64,000 bases of DNA from Prochilodus magdalenae (taxonomy: Eukaryota; Chordata; Actinopteri; Characiformes; Prochilodontidae), in the NCBI GenBank assembly GCA_024036415.1, contig JAMWET010003062.1:514001-578000 (forward strand), read 5' to 3'. The first letter of the stretch is position 1; the number at the start of each line of letters is the position of its first letter. The translations under genes were made by a program, and so were the position numbers. This document shows, one piece after another, positions 39,299 through 50,166 of this stretch. The notes under the pieces were generated by a model. That model made no database searches, was not told the origin of the DNA, and saw only the letters and a list, made by a program, of their open reading frames with translations.

Positions 39299-40565
39299 CA
39301 CATGACGTAAGTCACATGTATGCTGCAGTACAAATGAAGAAACTGAAACCTCCTTGCTGTCAGCTCAGGATCGGACACAAAGCCGTCAGTCACTTTAAAC
39401 ATTCCGCATTAGCAGATTCCTTTCATCCATCTTATAAATACAAACAAACACAATCACAACTGCATCCCCAGTACAGTTGGAGAGACATTACCAACCAAAG
39501 TTCATGTACATGACTGTACCCTGTTATCCTGAATAGCACTGCAAAGTACTGTACCTCAAAGAATATCTCCTTAATAAACCAAAGCTTTTATTAGTTTGAA
39601 AAACATCAGAACCAGCGGGAAGAAAACTCATAGCCTGCTTTCTTTAGGTCCTCCTTCCCTCCCTTAGCAACTCCACCACCTCTTGCAATCAAGGACCTTT
39701 TCTAAACAGACTTCAGAATGAAACGTTTTCTCTCACGTCACAGCTTCATGGAAACGTTTTAGTTTTGTAGGACTTGTTGTTTCATTTGTTCACAGAACAA
39801 AACACTCTCTCCTGACAAACCATACCTGACTAATCTGGGACTGACCTACAAACCAGTTAACTACTTGCTTCAGTGAAGGTGCAAACCAGGGTGGCCAGTT
39901 GGAAGATGTGTGCTGGAGGTTAGGTAATCAGCCTTTTGACCAGTGGGTCACCAGGTAGTTTCCCTGAGCCAACAGGACACGACTGAAGTGCGCTTGAGAA
40001 AGGCACCTAACCCCCAACTGCTCCCTGGGCACCGTGGATAGGGCTGCCGACTGCTCTGGCACCCCCAGGACGAGCTACTGCCTGTGTCATCAGTAAAAGC
40101 ATCCTGACCACACCTCTAATGCATGCAGTGGTCTAAACGCAGTTTTTTACATTTTGTTTACTTAAAGTGCTAAAAGCTTCACTTTGTAAAAGCTTCTGCT
40201 GTATACTGGATCCACTTAGCATAGCCCTGTTAAAAAAGACCCCTAAAACAGAGGTTTTTGAAGGCAAGATCAATCAAACACCATAAACAGTAGAGAAATG
40301 TACTGTAGCCAGGACCACTGAAGTAAAAGCCTCTTTCCTCTAATGGCCTTCTGATTATATTTATCTCCTGGTAAATAGTCCAATTGTTTCTAACACCCAC
40401 TGAACCTCCGCTCCAGAGCAGATTCACACATCTGTATGTGCTTGGAGCACAGTGGTAGAAATACTGATGTATAAAAGCATAAGCGATAATTTCTTATCCT
40501 GTCCCATGTTTTAATTACCTCCCTTCTGCTTTCAGGTCCCAGCAAATCTAATGTCCTTTGAATGA
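26037..40565 (+). CDS. ralgps2: Ral GEF with PH domain and SH3-binding motif 2, C-terminal 12 coding exons
   Basis: RALGPS2 exchanges GDP for GTP on RalA/RalB and is brought to membranes by its PH domain. The 12 exons join in one frame (1151 nt). Counting the glycine of GIYLSDL as residue 1, residues 1-76 are the end of the CDC25/RasGEF domain ([35 protein letters not shown]). The linker has a PxxP SH3-ligand motif, PPTPPSPR (124-131), and Ser-rich segments. The PH domain spans about 257-372, with the invariant helix Trp at residue 360 ([12 protein letters not shown]). The protein ends VPANLMSFE. All borders are GT-AG and their phases agree. The RasGEF N-terminal half lies left of 26037 and was not found. 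RALGPS1 is the alternative paralogue, but neighbours angptl1 and fam20b point to RALGPS2. No frameshift or stop is seen. Confidence 0.95.
27000..27090 (+). CDS. ralgps2: ralgps2 exon 2 of 12 in window
   Basis: The acceptor is ctctcttag and the donor gtgagt. It encodes [20 protein letters not shown] then QKFVEDDNY, the C-terminal edge of the GEF domain. The phase matches both neighbours. Confidence 0.95.
27176..27243 (+). CDS. ralgps2: ralgps2 exon 3 of 12 in window
   Basis: A 68-base exon after an 85-base intron, with acceptor ttcag and donor gtaagg. It encodes [20 protein letters not shown] then LV, the start of the Ser/Thr/Pro linker. Confidence 0.95.
27361..27502 (+). CDS. ralgps2: ralgps2 exon 4 of 12 in window (SH3-binding linker)
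   Basis: The acceptor is tggtttag and the donor gtgggt. It encodes [20 protein letters not shown] and [18 protein letters not shown] is the PxxP motif expected to bind SH3 adaptors in this family. Confidence 0.95.
27866..28017 (+). CDS. ralgps2: ralgps2 exon 5 of 12 in window
   Basis: The acceptor is attctgtag and the donor gtaatg. It encodes [38 protein letters not shown] and [12 protein letters not shown], a conserved linker segment. Confidence 0.95.
28108..28180. mobile_element. hAT-type element end (fragment)
   Basis: It starts tagggatgcactgatgcaga, the same terminus as the hAT elements at 43638 and 53108, followed by a ggctgatactgac segment. No opposite end or 8-base target duplication was found, so this is a single truncated end. 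Confidence 0.4.
28600..28683 (-). repeat. tRNA-derived SINE head
   Basis: Read on the minus strand, tagcacggtggttaacacc is an A-box-like promoter element and gggtttaattctcc a B-box-like element, at tRNA-like spacing. This is the usual head of fish tRNA-derived SINEs. It is not a functional tRNA, since no cloverleaf closes. Confidence 0.55.
28843..28897 (+). CDS. ralgps2: ralgps2 exon 6 of 12 in window (55 bases)
   Basis: A short exon between acceptor gtggctttag and donor gtgagt. It encodes [17 protein letters not shown] and splits an Arg codon with the next exon. Confidence 0.93.
29669..30085. mobile_element. Foldback/MITE-like non-autonomous DNA transposon
   Basis: The left arm (29669-29740) and right arm (about 30000-30085) are inverted copies: ggagcatgtt, gtcggtttgcaa and ttgacatactaaag on the left match tgctcc, ttgcaaaccgac and ctttaatatgttga complements on the right. 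The outer ends tcagaagtctgg and tcaaaagcctgg (reverse complement) also pair. The element sits only about 70 bases upstream of ralgps2 exon 7 of 12. Confidence 0.6.
30156..30233 (+). CDS. ralgps2: ralgps2 exon 7 of 12 in window (variable linker)
   Basis: The acceptor is ccctacag and the donor gtaaca. It reads [15 protein letters not shown] followed by [10 protein letters not shown]. The first half is conserved. The second half differs from the NGYRSHMKAS-type sequence recalled for mammals. It is needed to keep frame between exons 6 and 8. Confidence 0.9.
30291..30315 (+). repeat. (TC)n microsatellite
   Basis: About 12 TC units just downstream of ralgps2 exon 7 of 12, within a CT-rich stretch. 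Confidence 0.9.
31200..31607. mobile_element. Tc1-like element, right end only
   Basis: The intact terminus gacttttgcacagtactgta (31588-31607) is the inverted form of the left end at 13418. The sequence to its left (atattgcaccagctaaaact) fits the same family. The matching left end was not found, so the left border is approximate. Confidence 0.45.
32170..32275 (+). CDS. ralgps2: ralgps2 exon 8 of 12 in window (start of PH domain)
   Basis: The acceptor is gtttctgcag and the donor gtacgc. It encodes [20 protein letters not shown] then [15 protein letters not shown], giving the first strands of the PH domain and the basic loop expected to meet phosphoinositides. It ends in phase 0. Confidence 0.95.
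33610..33730 (+). repeat. Teleost SINE 3' part (copy 2)
   Basis: It shares with 8320-8466 the segments gactatgctg, aataagagtccttggg, aagactcctaccac/taacac, taatatgat and cagctaaatgc. It is slightly shorter, having lost the cgctctggataagagtg piece. Confidence 0.65.
34388..34410 (+). repeat. (CAT)n microsatellite
   Basis: About seven CAT units. Confidence 0.9.
35214..35275 (+). repeat. (TC)n microsatellite
   Basis: About 30 TC units with two G interruptions. Confidence 0.95.
36782..36874 (+). CDS. ralgps2: ralgps2 exon 9 of 12 in window (PH domain)
   Basis: It follows a long CT-rich tract with acceptor tttctctag; the donor is gtgagt. It is exactly 31 codons, phase 0 at both ends: [20 protein letters not shown] then [13 protein letters not shown] strands 2-4. 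Confidence 0.95.
38142..38260 (+). repeat. (GT)n microsatellite upstream of ralgps2 exon 10 of 12
   Basis: A pure GT run (38142-38188) is followed by imperfect GT/GTCT repeats, ending about 50 bases before the acceptor at 38310-38311. Confidence 0.95.
38312..38417 (+). CDS. ralgps2: ralgps2 exon 10 of 12 in window (PH domain)
   Basis: The acceptor is gttggctcag and the donor gtgagc. It encodes [20 protein letters not shown] then [22 protein letters not shown]-rich microsatellite (38142-38260) lies close upstream of its acceptor. It begins in phase 0 and ends in phase 1. Confidence 0.95.
38955..39030 (+). repeat. (TG)38 abutting the acceptor of ralgps2 exon 11 of 12
   Basis: 76 bases of pure TG end seven bases before the exon (tccgcag). 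It takes the place of a polypyrimidine tract. UG repeats in RNA are the known binding site of TDP-43. Confidence 0.97.
39038..39129 (+). CDS. ralgps2: ralgps2 exon 11 of 12 in window (PH C-terminal helix)
   Basis: It encodes [20 protein letters not shown] then [10 protein letters not shown], including the invariant PH-domain Trp. The acceptor tccgcag follows directly on a 76-base (TG)n run, so there is no ordinary polypyrimidine tract. The donor is gtaaga. Confidence 0.95.
39171..39293 (+). repeat. Compound TA/TATG/AC microsatellite
   Basis: It lies 42 bases after the donor of ralgps2 exon 11 of 12: TA and TATG-type repeats, then (AC)n at 39255-39293, the complement in RNA of the GT tracts before exons 10 and 11. 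Confidence 0.95.
39905..40135 (+). repeat. SINE-like repeat
   Basis: It contains gagaaaggcacctaaccccc, aactgctccctgggcacc and gtggatagggctgcc, typical of a tRNA-derived SINE body abundant in otophysan fish. It lies in the last ralgps2 intron. Family name by recall. Confidence 0.55.
40536..40565 (+). CDS. ralgps2: ralgps2 last coding exon (9 codons and stop)
   Basis: Acceptor tgctttcag, then VPANLMSFE and TGA, matching the short C-terminus VPTNLMTFE recalled for RALGPS2. The exon must continue as 3' UTR. Confidence 0.9.
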   Translation, partial: VPANLMSFE

Positions 40566-42956
40566 AAGGGCGAATTAGGAGGAGAGAGCTGTTAAAAGGC
40601 AGGTGCTAACTGAGGGGAGAGAGGAGTTGGGAGGAGTGAGGGAGAGAAGAAAAGAGAGTGGACACTTTTAACGGAAGCTTTTCCACTGCCATCACGCAGC
40701 GAAGCCCTCCAAACACCACTGCCTTACAGACGGAGCAAGCATGTGTGCCTACGTGCGAATGTGTGTGGACTGCTCCACTGGACTGGAGGACCTGAGACGT
40801 CTCGCTCTTTGTCTCTCACTCTCTTATTAGACATTCTTTTTTCCTCTCTTATTGTTTCTCTGAGTTTCTTTCTCTTTTGCTCTCTATTTCTTGCTTGTCT
40901 TGCACTCTTTCTTGTTCATGCTCTTGCTCGCTCACTCATTTTCTTTCTGTTTCATTCTTTGATTTTTTTTTTTTTTGTCTCTGTCTCTCTTTTGTTCACT
41001 TCTTTCTTTCTCTTGATCTTTTTTTAGTTCTTTCGGTTTCGCTGTCTCATTCGGTCTGTCGCTCTGTTGCTTTCTTTCAGTCTTTCTCACTCTACTTCCT
41101 TTCTCTTTCTCCTGCAGCCTCTCTCTCTGCCTCAGATTTTTTCTTTCTTTCTGACTCTTTTTGTTTCTTAGCACTTCCTTTAATCACTCTCTCTCTCTCC
41201 TACCAAAGTTTAAAGTGAGGAACTAAGCACATCCCCTCCACCACAACGGCTGTCTTGCTGCTCCTCCTCCTCCTCCTCCGTCTTCACAGCCCATCCCTCA
41301 ATCCTGAAGCCTGCGCTCTGCTCGGATGCCTGGATTTTAACCCCGTCTCACTTCCTCACGTCCATGTTTTTTTTTTTTATGAAGTTTTGGTCCTCTGAGT
41401 CCTGTTTTTCTCTGCTTCTTGGCTGAACTCCTGTGGAAGAAGAGGGGGTCCTCTTGAGAGCCAAACTCAGGCAGGCTTCACCATACAGGGGTAAATCTGG
41501 ACTGCTCCCCCTGTTTGCACCCCACGCAAAGCCAGGACCTTTTTGTAAAGGAGACTATATGAAAGGGGTTTAGTCATGTTTTGACAAAGCCCCTCGCACT
41601 CTCACTTATGCACACACACAGACACACACACACAGCACACACTCGCACAAGATGTTGATTGTCTTTTCACACACTTGAGTTGGGCTCAAGCAAGCATGAC
41701 ACAAGATTTTCCACATGCAGGTTTTAACTGCAGGGAGTGGGAAGTGTCTCACTTGTTAAGAACAGTTGCAACACTCGCAACCAAACGCAAAAAGGGCTCC
41801 GATACTCGATGAATTCCAGATGAAAAGTATTTCCCAACCACTCTTCTTTGAATATCCGCTTCACTCTGCTTTTGTTTTCTAATACCTTATGAATTTGTGA
41901 AAATTACACCTACACGCACCTGCGCACACATTCACACAGTCCACACACAGCTAGTGTTTGAGATCAAGATGGTGAATCGTCCTCATTGAGGCCAGAGGCA
42001 CTAAAGCCATCTGTCTGTTCTCAGAAAGGTGTGCGAGGTTTAAGATGGGAAGAGTGTGAAAGATGGATAGAATGTATGTGGGAATGAATGATGACGCAAG
42101 AGGTGGGTTTGGGTGGGCAACGCAACATGTGTAAATGCATTGGGGTGTTCTGAGGAGGTGCTCTTCAAGGTACAACTGGGGCTGAACAGGCCTCCAATAA
42201 GGTCCTATGTAATTCGACCTCTCTCACTCTTTCTCTGTCTTTTTTTTCCTCCATAAATGACAGTTTTACTCTACTGGGACACAAACACCACAGACATTTC
42301 CACTGTCACTTGAAAGCTGTGAATGTTTATTGGTTTCTTACCTGTAACGTCAAGCCGTTTATCTCCGGTTTCTTACGCTGATAGCTTGTCATATCAAGCA
42401 AGATTAGCAATTCAGACTGTTAGTTGAGGACGTACGTGTAAGCAACTTTAGCAGAATGCTGTCCAGGAGCCATTTACTTTGTCTATTTGTTTATTTTATT
42501 TAGTTTACTGACTGTTTATTTTATTTGCAGTATTACTCGGGTAGATGACGTTGCACATGTCTAGGTTGTTTTAATTTGTCTGTTACATTTAATTTAATCT
42601 TCCTGTTTTACTTCTCGACTTGTTTTAACATGTGATATTTTATTTTGCTAGTGTTTGCATTTTGTAAGCCTAACCGAATGAGTTTACTAATATACCACAT
42701 GACTACACTCTTTATGCTAGGGTAAGGCTAGACTGTGAAGAGAAAGTACCGAGTGATTTTTAAATGATTGCTTTATCCATTGCAGACCACAATGTTACAT
42801 CTGTACAGACCAGCCTATAGAAGGCTTTTCTCTCATGCAGTCTAGTTTTAGGTGACCTATCTACGTTCTCTCTGTACATCTGGTTCTGGTAGGAAGAAGA
42901 AAGAAGGCCTGATACAAACGTAGAACAAATGAAGCCGTTCAGAGGATGAAAGTACA

Positions 42957-43183
42957 TACACTCTTAAAAACAAAGATGCCGGAAAGGGTTCCTTGGACCA
43001 GTGCCACAAAAGAACCATTATTGGTTCCTTAAGGTAGCTTTTAGTTGTTGGTTCTTTAAATACTCAGTCGAGTTATTTTCTTAAGGGTCCCCTGGGAGGT
43101 CCACATTGTTGTTCCATCCCATCCAAAGAGGTTTCCTTTGTGTCACTGTTTTCTTTTTGGAAGCTTTAGTTTTTAAGAATGTA
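42957..43183. mobile_element. MITE with TA flanks
   Basis: The left end cactcttaaaaacaaagatg and the reverse complement of the right end, cattcttaaaaactaaagct, are inverted copies about 20 bases long, bordered by TA on both sides. The interior with ggttcctt and aagaacc motifs is typical of a widespread fish Tc1-type MITE. Confidence 0.6.
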
Positions 43184-43637
43184 TTTAGAAAATAATTGAG
43201 TGGGGTTGGTTTTCTTTTCCTCTGTTCTCCAGTCACCAGCGTTTCCCTCCCTTTAGCGACATTCTCCTGAGCGATTTAGTTTACATGCTTGAGCAAATGG
43301 TTAAACCAGTGATCAAAAAGAATCATTTGTTTACATATTTTTCCCCTTCATCTCTTATCCGGCACTCAGAGAGGAGAGGAGAGGAGGAAGGCATTAAAGG
43401 CGCTGTTTTTTTTTTTTGACTGGGCAGTATTAAAAGCTGGAGTGTTAGGGGCAGTCATCAGTTTGTTCAGTATAAGTCATTTTTGAAGGAGATATTTGTC
43501 TCTTTGAGAATCAGATGTTTGTGAATGTTTAGATTGATTGCTGGATCATGCTGCTATTCAGCAGAGCCTTAAACTGATGATTATAGTGTGGGGAGTGTTT
43601 CCATGCGTGTGTCTTGGTGTTCAACCAGAGTTGTGTG

Positions 43638-43969
43638 TAGGGATGCACTGATTTGGGATTTGTGGGCTGATGTACAGATGTCTGATATTTTATTTTGTGC
43701 GTACTGACCGGTACTGATGTATGAAAGGATGTAGAATGTAGAAATCTGAGCTGGATCAGCATTAGAGAGGCATATCAGAGAGAGTTATTTCTTTCAGATG
43801 CAGTTAAACTGGATAAAATACAAATGTGCTAGACCTGAAAACACCTTCAGCACTTGGTAGGTACAGTAAAGACATAACCACATACCAGTTTTACATGTCA
43901 GCCACATTCAGACACCATGGTAATTATATGCTGGTGCCAACACAAGTCCAACATCAGGGTACATCCCTA
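43638..43969. mobile_element. hAT-type MITE (decayed)
   Basis: The left end tagggatgcactgatttggg and the right end gtacatcccta (reverse complement tagggatgtac) form inverted termini. The interior has the repeated ctgat/gtactgatg motifs of this family. No 8-base flanking duplication is visible. Confidence 0.5.
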
Positions 43970-45588
43970 ATTTTAATCTCGAGTTGGTGATGAAAGAGAT
44001 CAATTGATGGCTAAAACCCTTGAACTCATTATTCTGTTCATAGTCTTTAGTAATTGCTTAGCAACTAGCCTGTGAGTTAGGTATTTATGAAAAGTGAGAA
44101 ACTGCAGTGTTGGCCTTCCTATTGACCTCTTAGGGTTCAAGGGATTAAACCTGCTGTATTGCTTATATGCGGGACTGCTCTGGCTTTGTGAATGAGCATT
44201 TACGTTTTGAGCAATGTTTGACTTCTTCCTTCCGTGGCAGAAAAGAAATAAATGAGCCAAGCATGAGTTATCACACAGTTACTGTTCAAAAAGCCATATT
44301 GGCTGGAATCAACAGTTTTCATGGGGTAGTGTGGGCTCCAGGTGAAGTGGAGCAGCCCTTATCTTTTAAACAGGGAGCTTGTGAATGGTGTTGTTTTCAG
44401 CATGTGGCTGAATGGAGTTGGCAGCTTCGTTCTCAGCTGGCAGTATGTCATTGTGCTTCAGCACACACACACACAAACAGCCACAGGCAAGCGAACGAGG
44501 TGACAGGTGAGAGTTTTACTCTTTCACACACTGACAGACTGCCCAGAGAGGGAGCGAGAAAGATGGTGAAAGTGGAAAAAGAGAGGGAGAGCACTGAGTG
44601 TTAGTAAGCGACAAGTCAGCCACATCATCTAACTGATCGCCTCTGCGCTGTATGAAGAGCTTCTGTTGCCGGAGCTCTGAGATCACAGAGCACTTCATGC
44701 ACTTCATGGCAAAGTGGTCATTGTTCCCTCCCTCTGTCCTTTGCTTTGATTTCTCTTAAAAGGCTTTTTCATCATTTCTGAACTGTGCTTGCTCTTAATA
44801 GATGGAAGGAGAAGCTAAAAGGGCAAAAATGAACAACTGGAGAATCACAGTTGGTTGTGGAGGAAACGGTGACTGGAGTAGCTAAGCTGCCATTGTAACT
44901 CTTCCTCTTTTCTTCTCTTTTATCCCCCCCCACCTCCTCTGCACTGTCGGAGTGTCTGCCAAGTACAGTTGCATGGAATTGTATTCAGACGCAGGTTATG
45001 TAAGATCTTAAAGCAGAAATCAGTCCAAACACATTTGGTTAATGGATGTCACTGTACTTAACATCATTGTACAAGCCTGGGAGTTAACGTTCTGGAGTAG
45101 AATGGGAACATTTCTTCTTTATTATATGTGTGGTTTATTTCTCTGTCTCTCTCTCTTTCTCTCTCTCTCTCTTTTCACATTCTTTGAGACCTCCCCTAAA
45201 TGTTACACATGCATTATAACTTGAACTTAGACACTGTTTAATATATATACGGTATATGTTATACAAATGCACAAACGTGAGCGAGAGATTGTTTTGTTTG
45301 TTTGTTTTTTGTTGTATTTTGGGTTTTTGGGTTTTTTGCAGTTCCTCTGTAGCTTCCCTTCTTTGGCTCCATTGGCATTTGTGGGATGGGACAGATACGA
45401 AGTGTCATGAAAGGACTGACTGTGAATGTGATTCATTCAGTCACATTATCAGTAATGTCATTCTGTCCCCTCCCACTGCACCTCCATCCTCCTCTATCTG
45501 TAGCCTGATCACCGAAGCCCAGGCACTATGACCTCTGACTGCAGAGAGACGTGCTGATGGCTTCCAGACAGGACAAAAAAAACCATGA

Positions 45589-45594
45589 AATAAA
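45589..45594 (+). terminator. Candidate polyadenylation signal of ralgps2
   Basis: An AATAAA hexamer followed within about 130 bases by a GT-rich stretch (tgtgtacatgtgggtgtgag). It is one of three candidates after the stop codon, and the choice is a guess. Confidence 0.3.
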
Positions 45595-45800
45595 CACTTG
45601 CGTTCCTTTTTCTAAATCCCGATGCTTTGATTGTTTCTTTTGCCAGAAAACGGCCCATCATATACGATGAGTGGGTGTGAATCAGCTTTCTTATACACTG
45701 CGGTTTGTGTACATGTGGGTGTGAGCGCTTGCACATACGCTGGTGTTGTAACACTCAAGGTTTCTAATCAAAAATAAAATGGACATGAATTATTAACCGT

Positions 45801-47700
45801 TTCTGAAGTTCTTAAATGAATGCAGGAGATCTGTTCTTCAGGTGACCTGGTGCTGACTGCAGCAGTGATGCAGCGCAGTGTGTAGGTGGTGAAGTACTTT
45901 GATGGTAATGTAAGTCTACAGTGGTACTTGTGGGTGGGAATCATGGAGTTCCACAGTTTGTAAGAGTATACGCTAGATGTGCATATATTGTAGACACATT
46001 TCTTGCAGTAACATGGAACTCAAATTCTGGAGTAAAAGCCTCTGCTCTTCTAGGAAGGCTTTAAACTAGAAGTTGGAACATTGCTGTGAGGATGGAATTC
46101 CATCCAACCAAGAGAGCTCTCTTCAACTCGCCCGAGTTGTATTAACTCATCCCAAAGGTGTTAGATGTAGCTGCATCACTGAATAGAATGAGGTTCCACT
46201 GCCCAGGGCTGAGGTGCTTTATGCCGCTCTAGTTGACACTTTGCGCTGGGTATGGTGACCTTAACCTTGAGCAGCTTCTCCAGAGAGTCCCTTTATGTTG
46301 GCAACTCTTTTCTAGGGCGATTATATAAACCGTGCCCTCAGTTGATGTCAATTATGTCAGCAAGGAGTGCATCTTACAGTCAGTGTGATTTGAAAATCGT
46401 AATGGGTACTGTATATACGCAGTGTCAGGGAAAACCTCTGAGCTAATGGAGCGTTTCTGCTTAATGATAGGTTGGGTTTAAGTGTGTAGAGGTGGCACAT
46501 AATGAAATGGGTTTATCTTTTCCCTGCCTGCTGCTGCACAGCGGGGATGGTATAATTCACTGATATGCATCAGTGCCACGGCATGAAAGTTCATGATGCT
46601 CACATTTTTTTAAAAAATCATCACCTTCAATTTGTGATGAACTAGGGATGCATCATATTTGCATAGGTAAAATCCATTTTATTTATATATAGTTGTTAGC
46701 AGAGTGCATAGGCCTTGATTATGTAGGTATTTGACTAATTATCTATGACCAGCAATTTTATATTGGGATGTTACTTAAGCGCACACTCCTATCTCCACTG
46801 CTGTCGGTGTCCAAATCTCGTCAAGTCTCTCAGCCTCAGTCTTGTGAAATGACTGATGAGCAAAGTATAGCAATTTTTTTGAGGCCCTACTGGCTTACAG
46901 CTCTATTCATTACAAGGCAATGTTTGATGCCAGTGCCGAAGACGCTGCGAAGTATAAATGGCACTTTCTTAGTTTAACAGAAAATCAGAAATGATCTGTA
47001 CATGCTAAATTCCATAGCACACTCTTTTGCTTAGTGATGTTTTAAAATGCACTGCATCAGAGAAGGGCTGAATCATACTCGATCGCATCAGTAGTTGCTG
47101 CCTATGTATATTTTAATGTATTGGATTGTTGGCAACACATTGATGTGTATTGCATCAGCCTCAGAGATGGAGATGCACGTGTCTAGCGTGTGATGTAATA
47201 CAAAAGCCAGAATGTGTTTTGGAGCCATAGTAATCTTGTAATCTCCAATTTAAATCTTTAGTATGAGCAACTAGGTGTAATATGATCACACACATAAACA
47301 AACATGACCTAACAGATAAAATAAAGGCCAAGCTTTAACTAGCTGAACTGACTGATGAGAAGTGGTGTCTGGATACTTTTGGACATGCAGTCCCTGTAAC
47401 TTGTGTTGAGCTCCTTATTTATATACTAAAGAACTAACATATTCCAGCCTTTTACCACTATTGTGAAAATGTGAACTCTAATGAGTAACAGTTCTAGCCA
47501 ACTTGACTTTAATGCTCTCTATATTCCAGTTTTCGATATAACACTTCACGAAACGAACCTCTGGGTGCTTGAACATCAGAGGTGTGCTGGATTTAGTTGA
47601 AGTTTGTTGAGCTCCTCTAGCGCTGTCAGGGGGACTGCATTATTGTGTAACAGCGCCCTCTGGTGCTAAAGGCTGGAACTTCAGTTAAGCCCTACAGTTG
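45801..47700. other. Intergenic stretch between ralgps2 and fam20b
   Basis: No exon, RNA gene or long repeat was recognised. A possible hAT end (tagggatgcatc) lies at 46643. From 47600 on, the sequence grows richer in CpG toward the fam20b first exon. Confidence 0.5.
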
Positions 47701-48200
47701 AATTGTACTGACTAGTTTTGTAACCAAACTCTCTCTTCTCGGTAAATCAAACGGAGAAGCTGGGGAATATTGCTGTGGGTTAGTCGCCGGTGTGTTCGTC
47801 CTTATTCCTTGCACCGACATTACTGCACACCGAGTTATAAGTGGTTGGAGGTCTAACCTACAGTGAGCAGTGCTGTTACAGATGAACAGCGTCTGCAGCG
47901 GATCTGTCGCTCTCCAGTTGGTTTATTTAAGCGGTCAGCGTTACCTGGGGTCAGCGGTGCAGCTGTGCTGCGTGTTCCCTTTAAGACGAGCGGAGAGGAC
48001 CTGCGCTCTTTATTGCTGAGGAAGTGGGGAGTGTGTGTATACACACACAGGAAGAGCGCCGGAGTGGACCTGGAATGGACAGCCTTCATGGATGAGAAGC
48101 GACCATTGGGTTTGAACTGCATACTACAGACCCTGCAGACCGCGGAAACCGTTTTGCAGACGCCGAGGATTAATTCTGGATTAACTGTGGGAGAAAAGTG
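47700..48200 (+). other. fam20b: Probable fam20b promoter and non-coding first exon
   Basis: A locally CpG-richer stretch that includes a possible ETS-type motif (gaggaagtgg, about 48018) and ends at a strong donor, gagaaaagtg|gtgagt, with exon end at 48200. It lies upstream of the fam20b coding exon in the right direction. An open frame of 113 codons passes through it but has no recognised domain and is most likely untranslated. The transcription start is not determined. Confidence 0.45.
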
Positions 48201-49353
48201 GTGAGTTTGTGTTACAGCAACACTGAACAGTACAACCCTGGAACTGGCTTATGCTGCATCATATGTTTAGTTAGCTGGCCAGGCTGCAAATTAGCCTGTT
48301 AGCTTGCTAGCCGGTTTGGCTGTTACAGAGCAGACTGACCGTCGCTACAAAAACCTGACGGGTGGTGTGGCATTTTTGCTCAACTGTTTACGGTTGAACA
48401 TCGAGCTAAAATAGCACGGAGATGTGTTATACATACCGGGCCGTTTGACAGGCGGACTTATAAGTTAGTAGCTGGTTTAGTGGCTAGCTCGCTAACGCCA
48501 CCAGTTAGCTACACACGCTAGCTTTACTTTAACGGAGCTAGCTGGCTCGACTGAACGCTTGTTGTATATATTTTGCTCTGTTTGAATTCAGCTACTTTTA
48601 GGTTGTCGAGCTGGATATGCTAAACTAAACACTCAGGTGTCTAATCTATATATATGGGTAGTTGTGTAACCGAAACTACATGCTACGTATGGAAGCTATA
48701 AGAAGCTAAACCTCCCGTGTGTTGTGAGTAATGAACGATAGTGAGACCAGGTTTCATCTGCTCGGAGCATATGCGGCTGTTCCCCTTCGGCTCGTTTAGT
48801 CCTCTGTGTAGCTGCTGTGTGATTTATTCCCAAACCAAGCTCACGCCCCATAGCTCTGTCTGTGTCTGCACATGCAGTCATAGCAAAACGATGCTAATCC
48901 TGGTCGCTGACCACTGTGGCTTTCATCAGTGACCACACAGACTTATTTCAGCCTTTCACTCCTGAGATCTCAGAGCCGAGCTGTATGGTGGGGAACTGTA
49001 GGCGGTTTATTCACAGAAACAGGGGCTGCTGGTGTCCGGGGCTGTCTCTGCAGTGGTGACTGAACTCGCTATGAATGACCGGTTGTATAGTGAGGAAGTG
49101 GAGTGCTGCCTGCGTGGCTGTTTACTCAGCCTGCTGTAATGTGGTTAATGTAAAACCGGCCGGTTTCTACCAGTAAGGTCGAAGCTGTTCATTGGTCCAA
49201 GGTGGGCGTGTGGCTGTTAAATTGGGCTTCGTTAATCATTTGATCATTAATATGTAATCATGACTGAGTGGTTTGGTGTATGCTGTGTTCTAAAGAAGCT
49301 GACAGACTCACGCCTGTTCACAGTGGTGGTGATAGGGACCAAACGTCTGAAGC

Positions 49354-49556
49354 GTTTAAAGGAGCAATATGTAAGGTGATGTAATCAGTATGTAAGAGGT
49401 TTAGTTTTCACTGCTCCACAATGAACTGAGATTATTGACAGAATGTGGAGAAATCACCATTTTGATGGTATGGGGAAAACGGCTGCGTGTTGTGTTGCAG
49501 AGTTATCCACTAAAGTTAGCAGTCAGATAGCTCCAGCGTGTCTTGTCCCTTTAAAC
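49354..49556. mobile_element. Possible 203-base MITE
   Basis: The left end gtttaaaggagcaa and the reverse complement of the right end, gtttaaagggacaa, are inverted copies with two mismatches in 14. No target duplication was confirmed. Confidence 0.4.
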
Positions 49557-49691
49557 TACTTTGTGCTCGAAGAAGAGGTGATGGTGAGACACTGTAGCAT
49601 CCAGTCTCACTTCAGTCGCTACAGCGGATGACGAAGTATAAAGTTTCATGCTGAACACAATGATTCTTTAAATTAGTAAACTGCGGATATA

Positions 49692-50166
<475 letters not shown>

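Larger units (their letters stand above)
40566..45800 (+). other. ralgps2: Probable ralgps2 3' UTR, extent unknown
   Basis: After the TGA no coding exon is seen for about 7 kb. AATAAA hexamers occur at 44247, 45589 and 45773. The last two are followed by GT-rich sequence and are the better candidates for the transcript end. CT-rich sequence fills 40800-41200, and two transposon copies lie in this part (42957-43183, 43638-43969). Confidence 0.45.

Noticed and set aside
38955..39513. 193-codon frame across the GT tract and ralgps2 exon 11
   Set aside because: Only the part 39038-39129 is the real exon; the rest reads through microsatellites.
44167..44604. 145-codon plus-strand frame after ralgps2
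   Set aside because: The composition is not protein-like (CA-repeat-derived HTHTN stretch) and no splice or domain evidence was found.
47863..48204. 113-codon plus-strand frame ahead of fam20b
   Set aside because: It has no recognised domain, and the donor at 48201 interrupts it. It is most likely 5' UTR.
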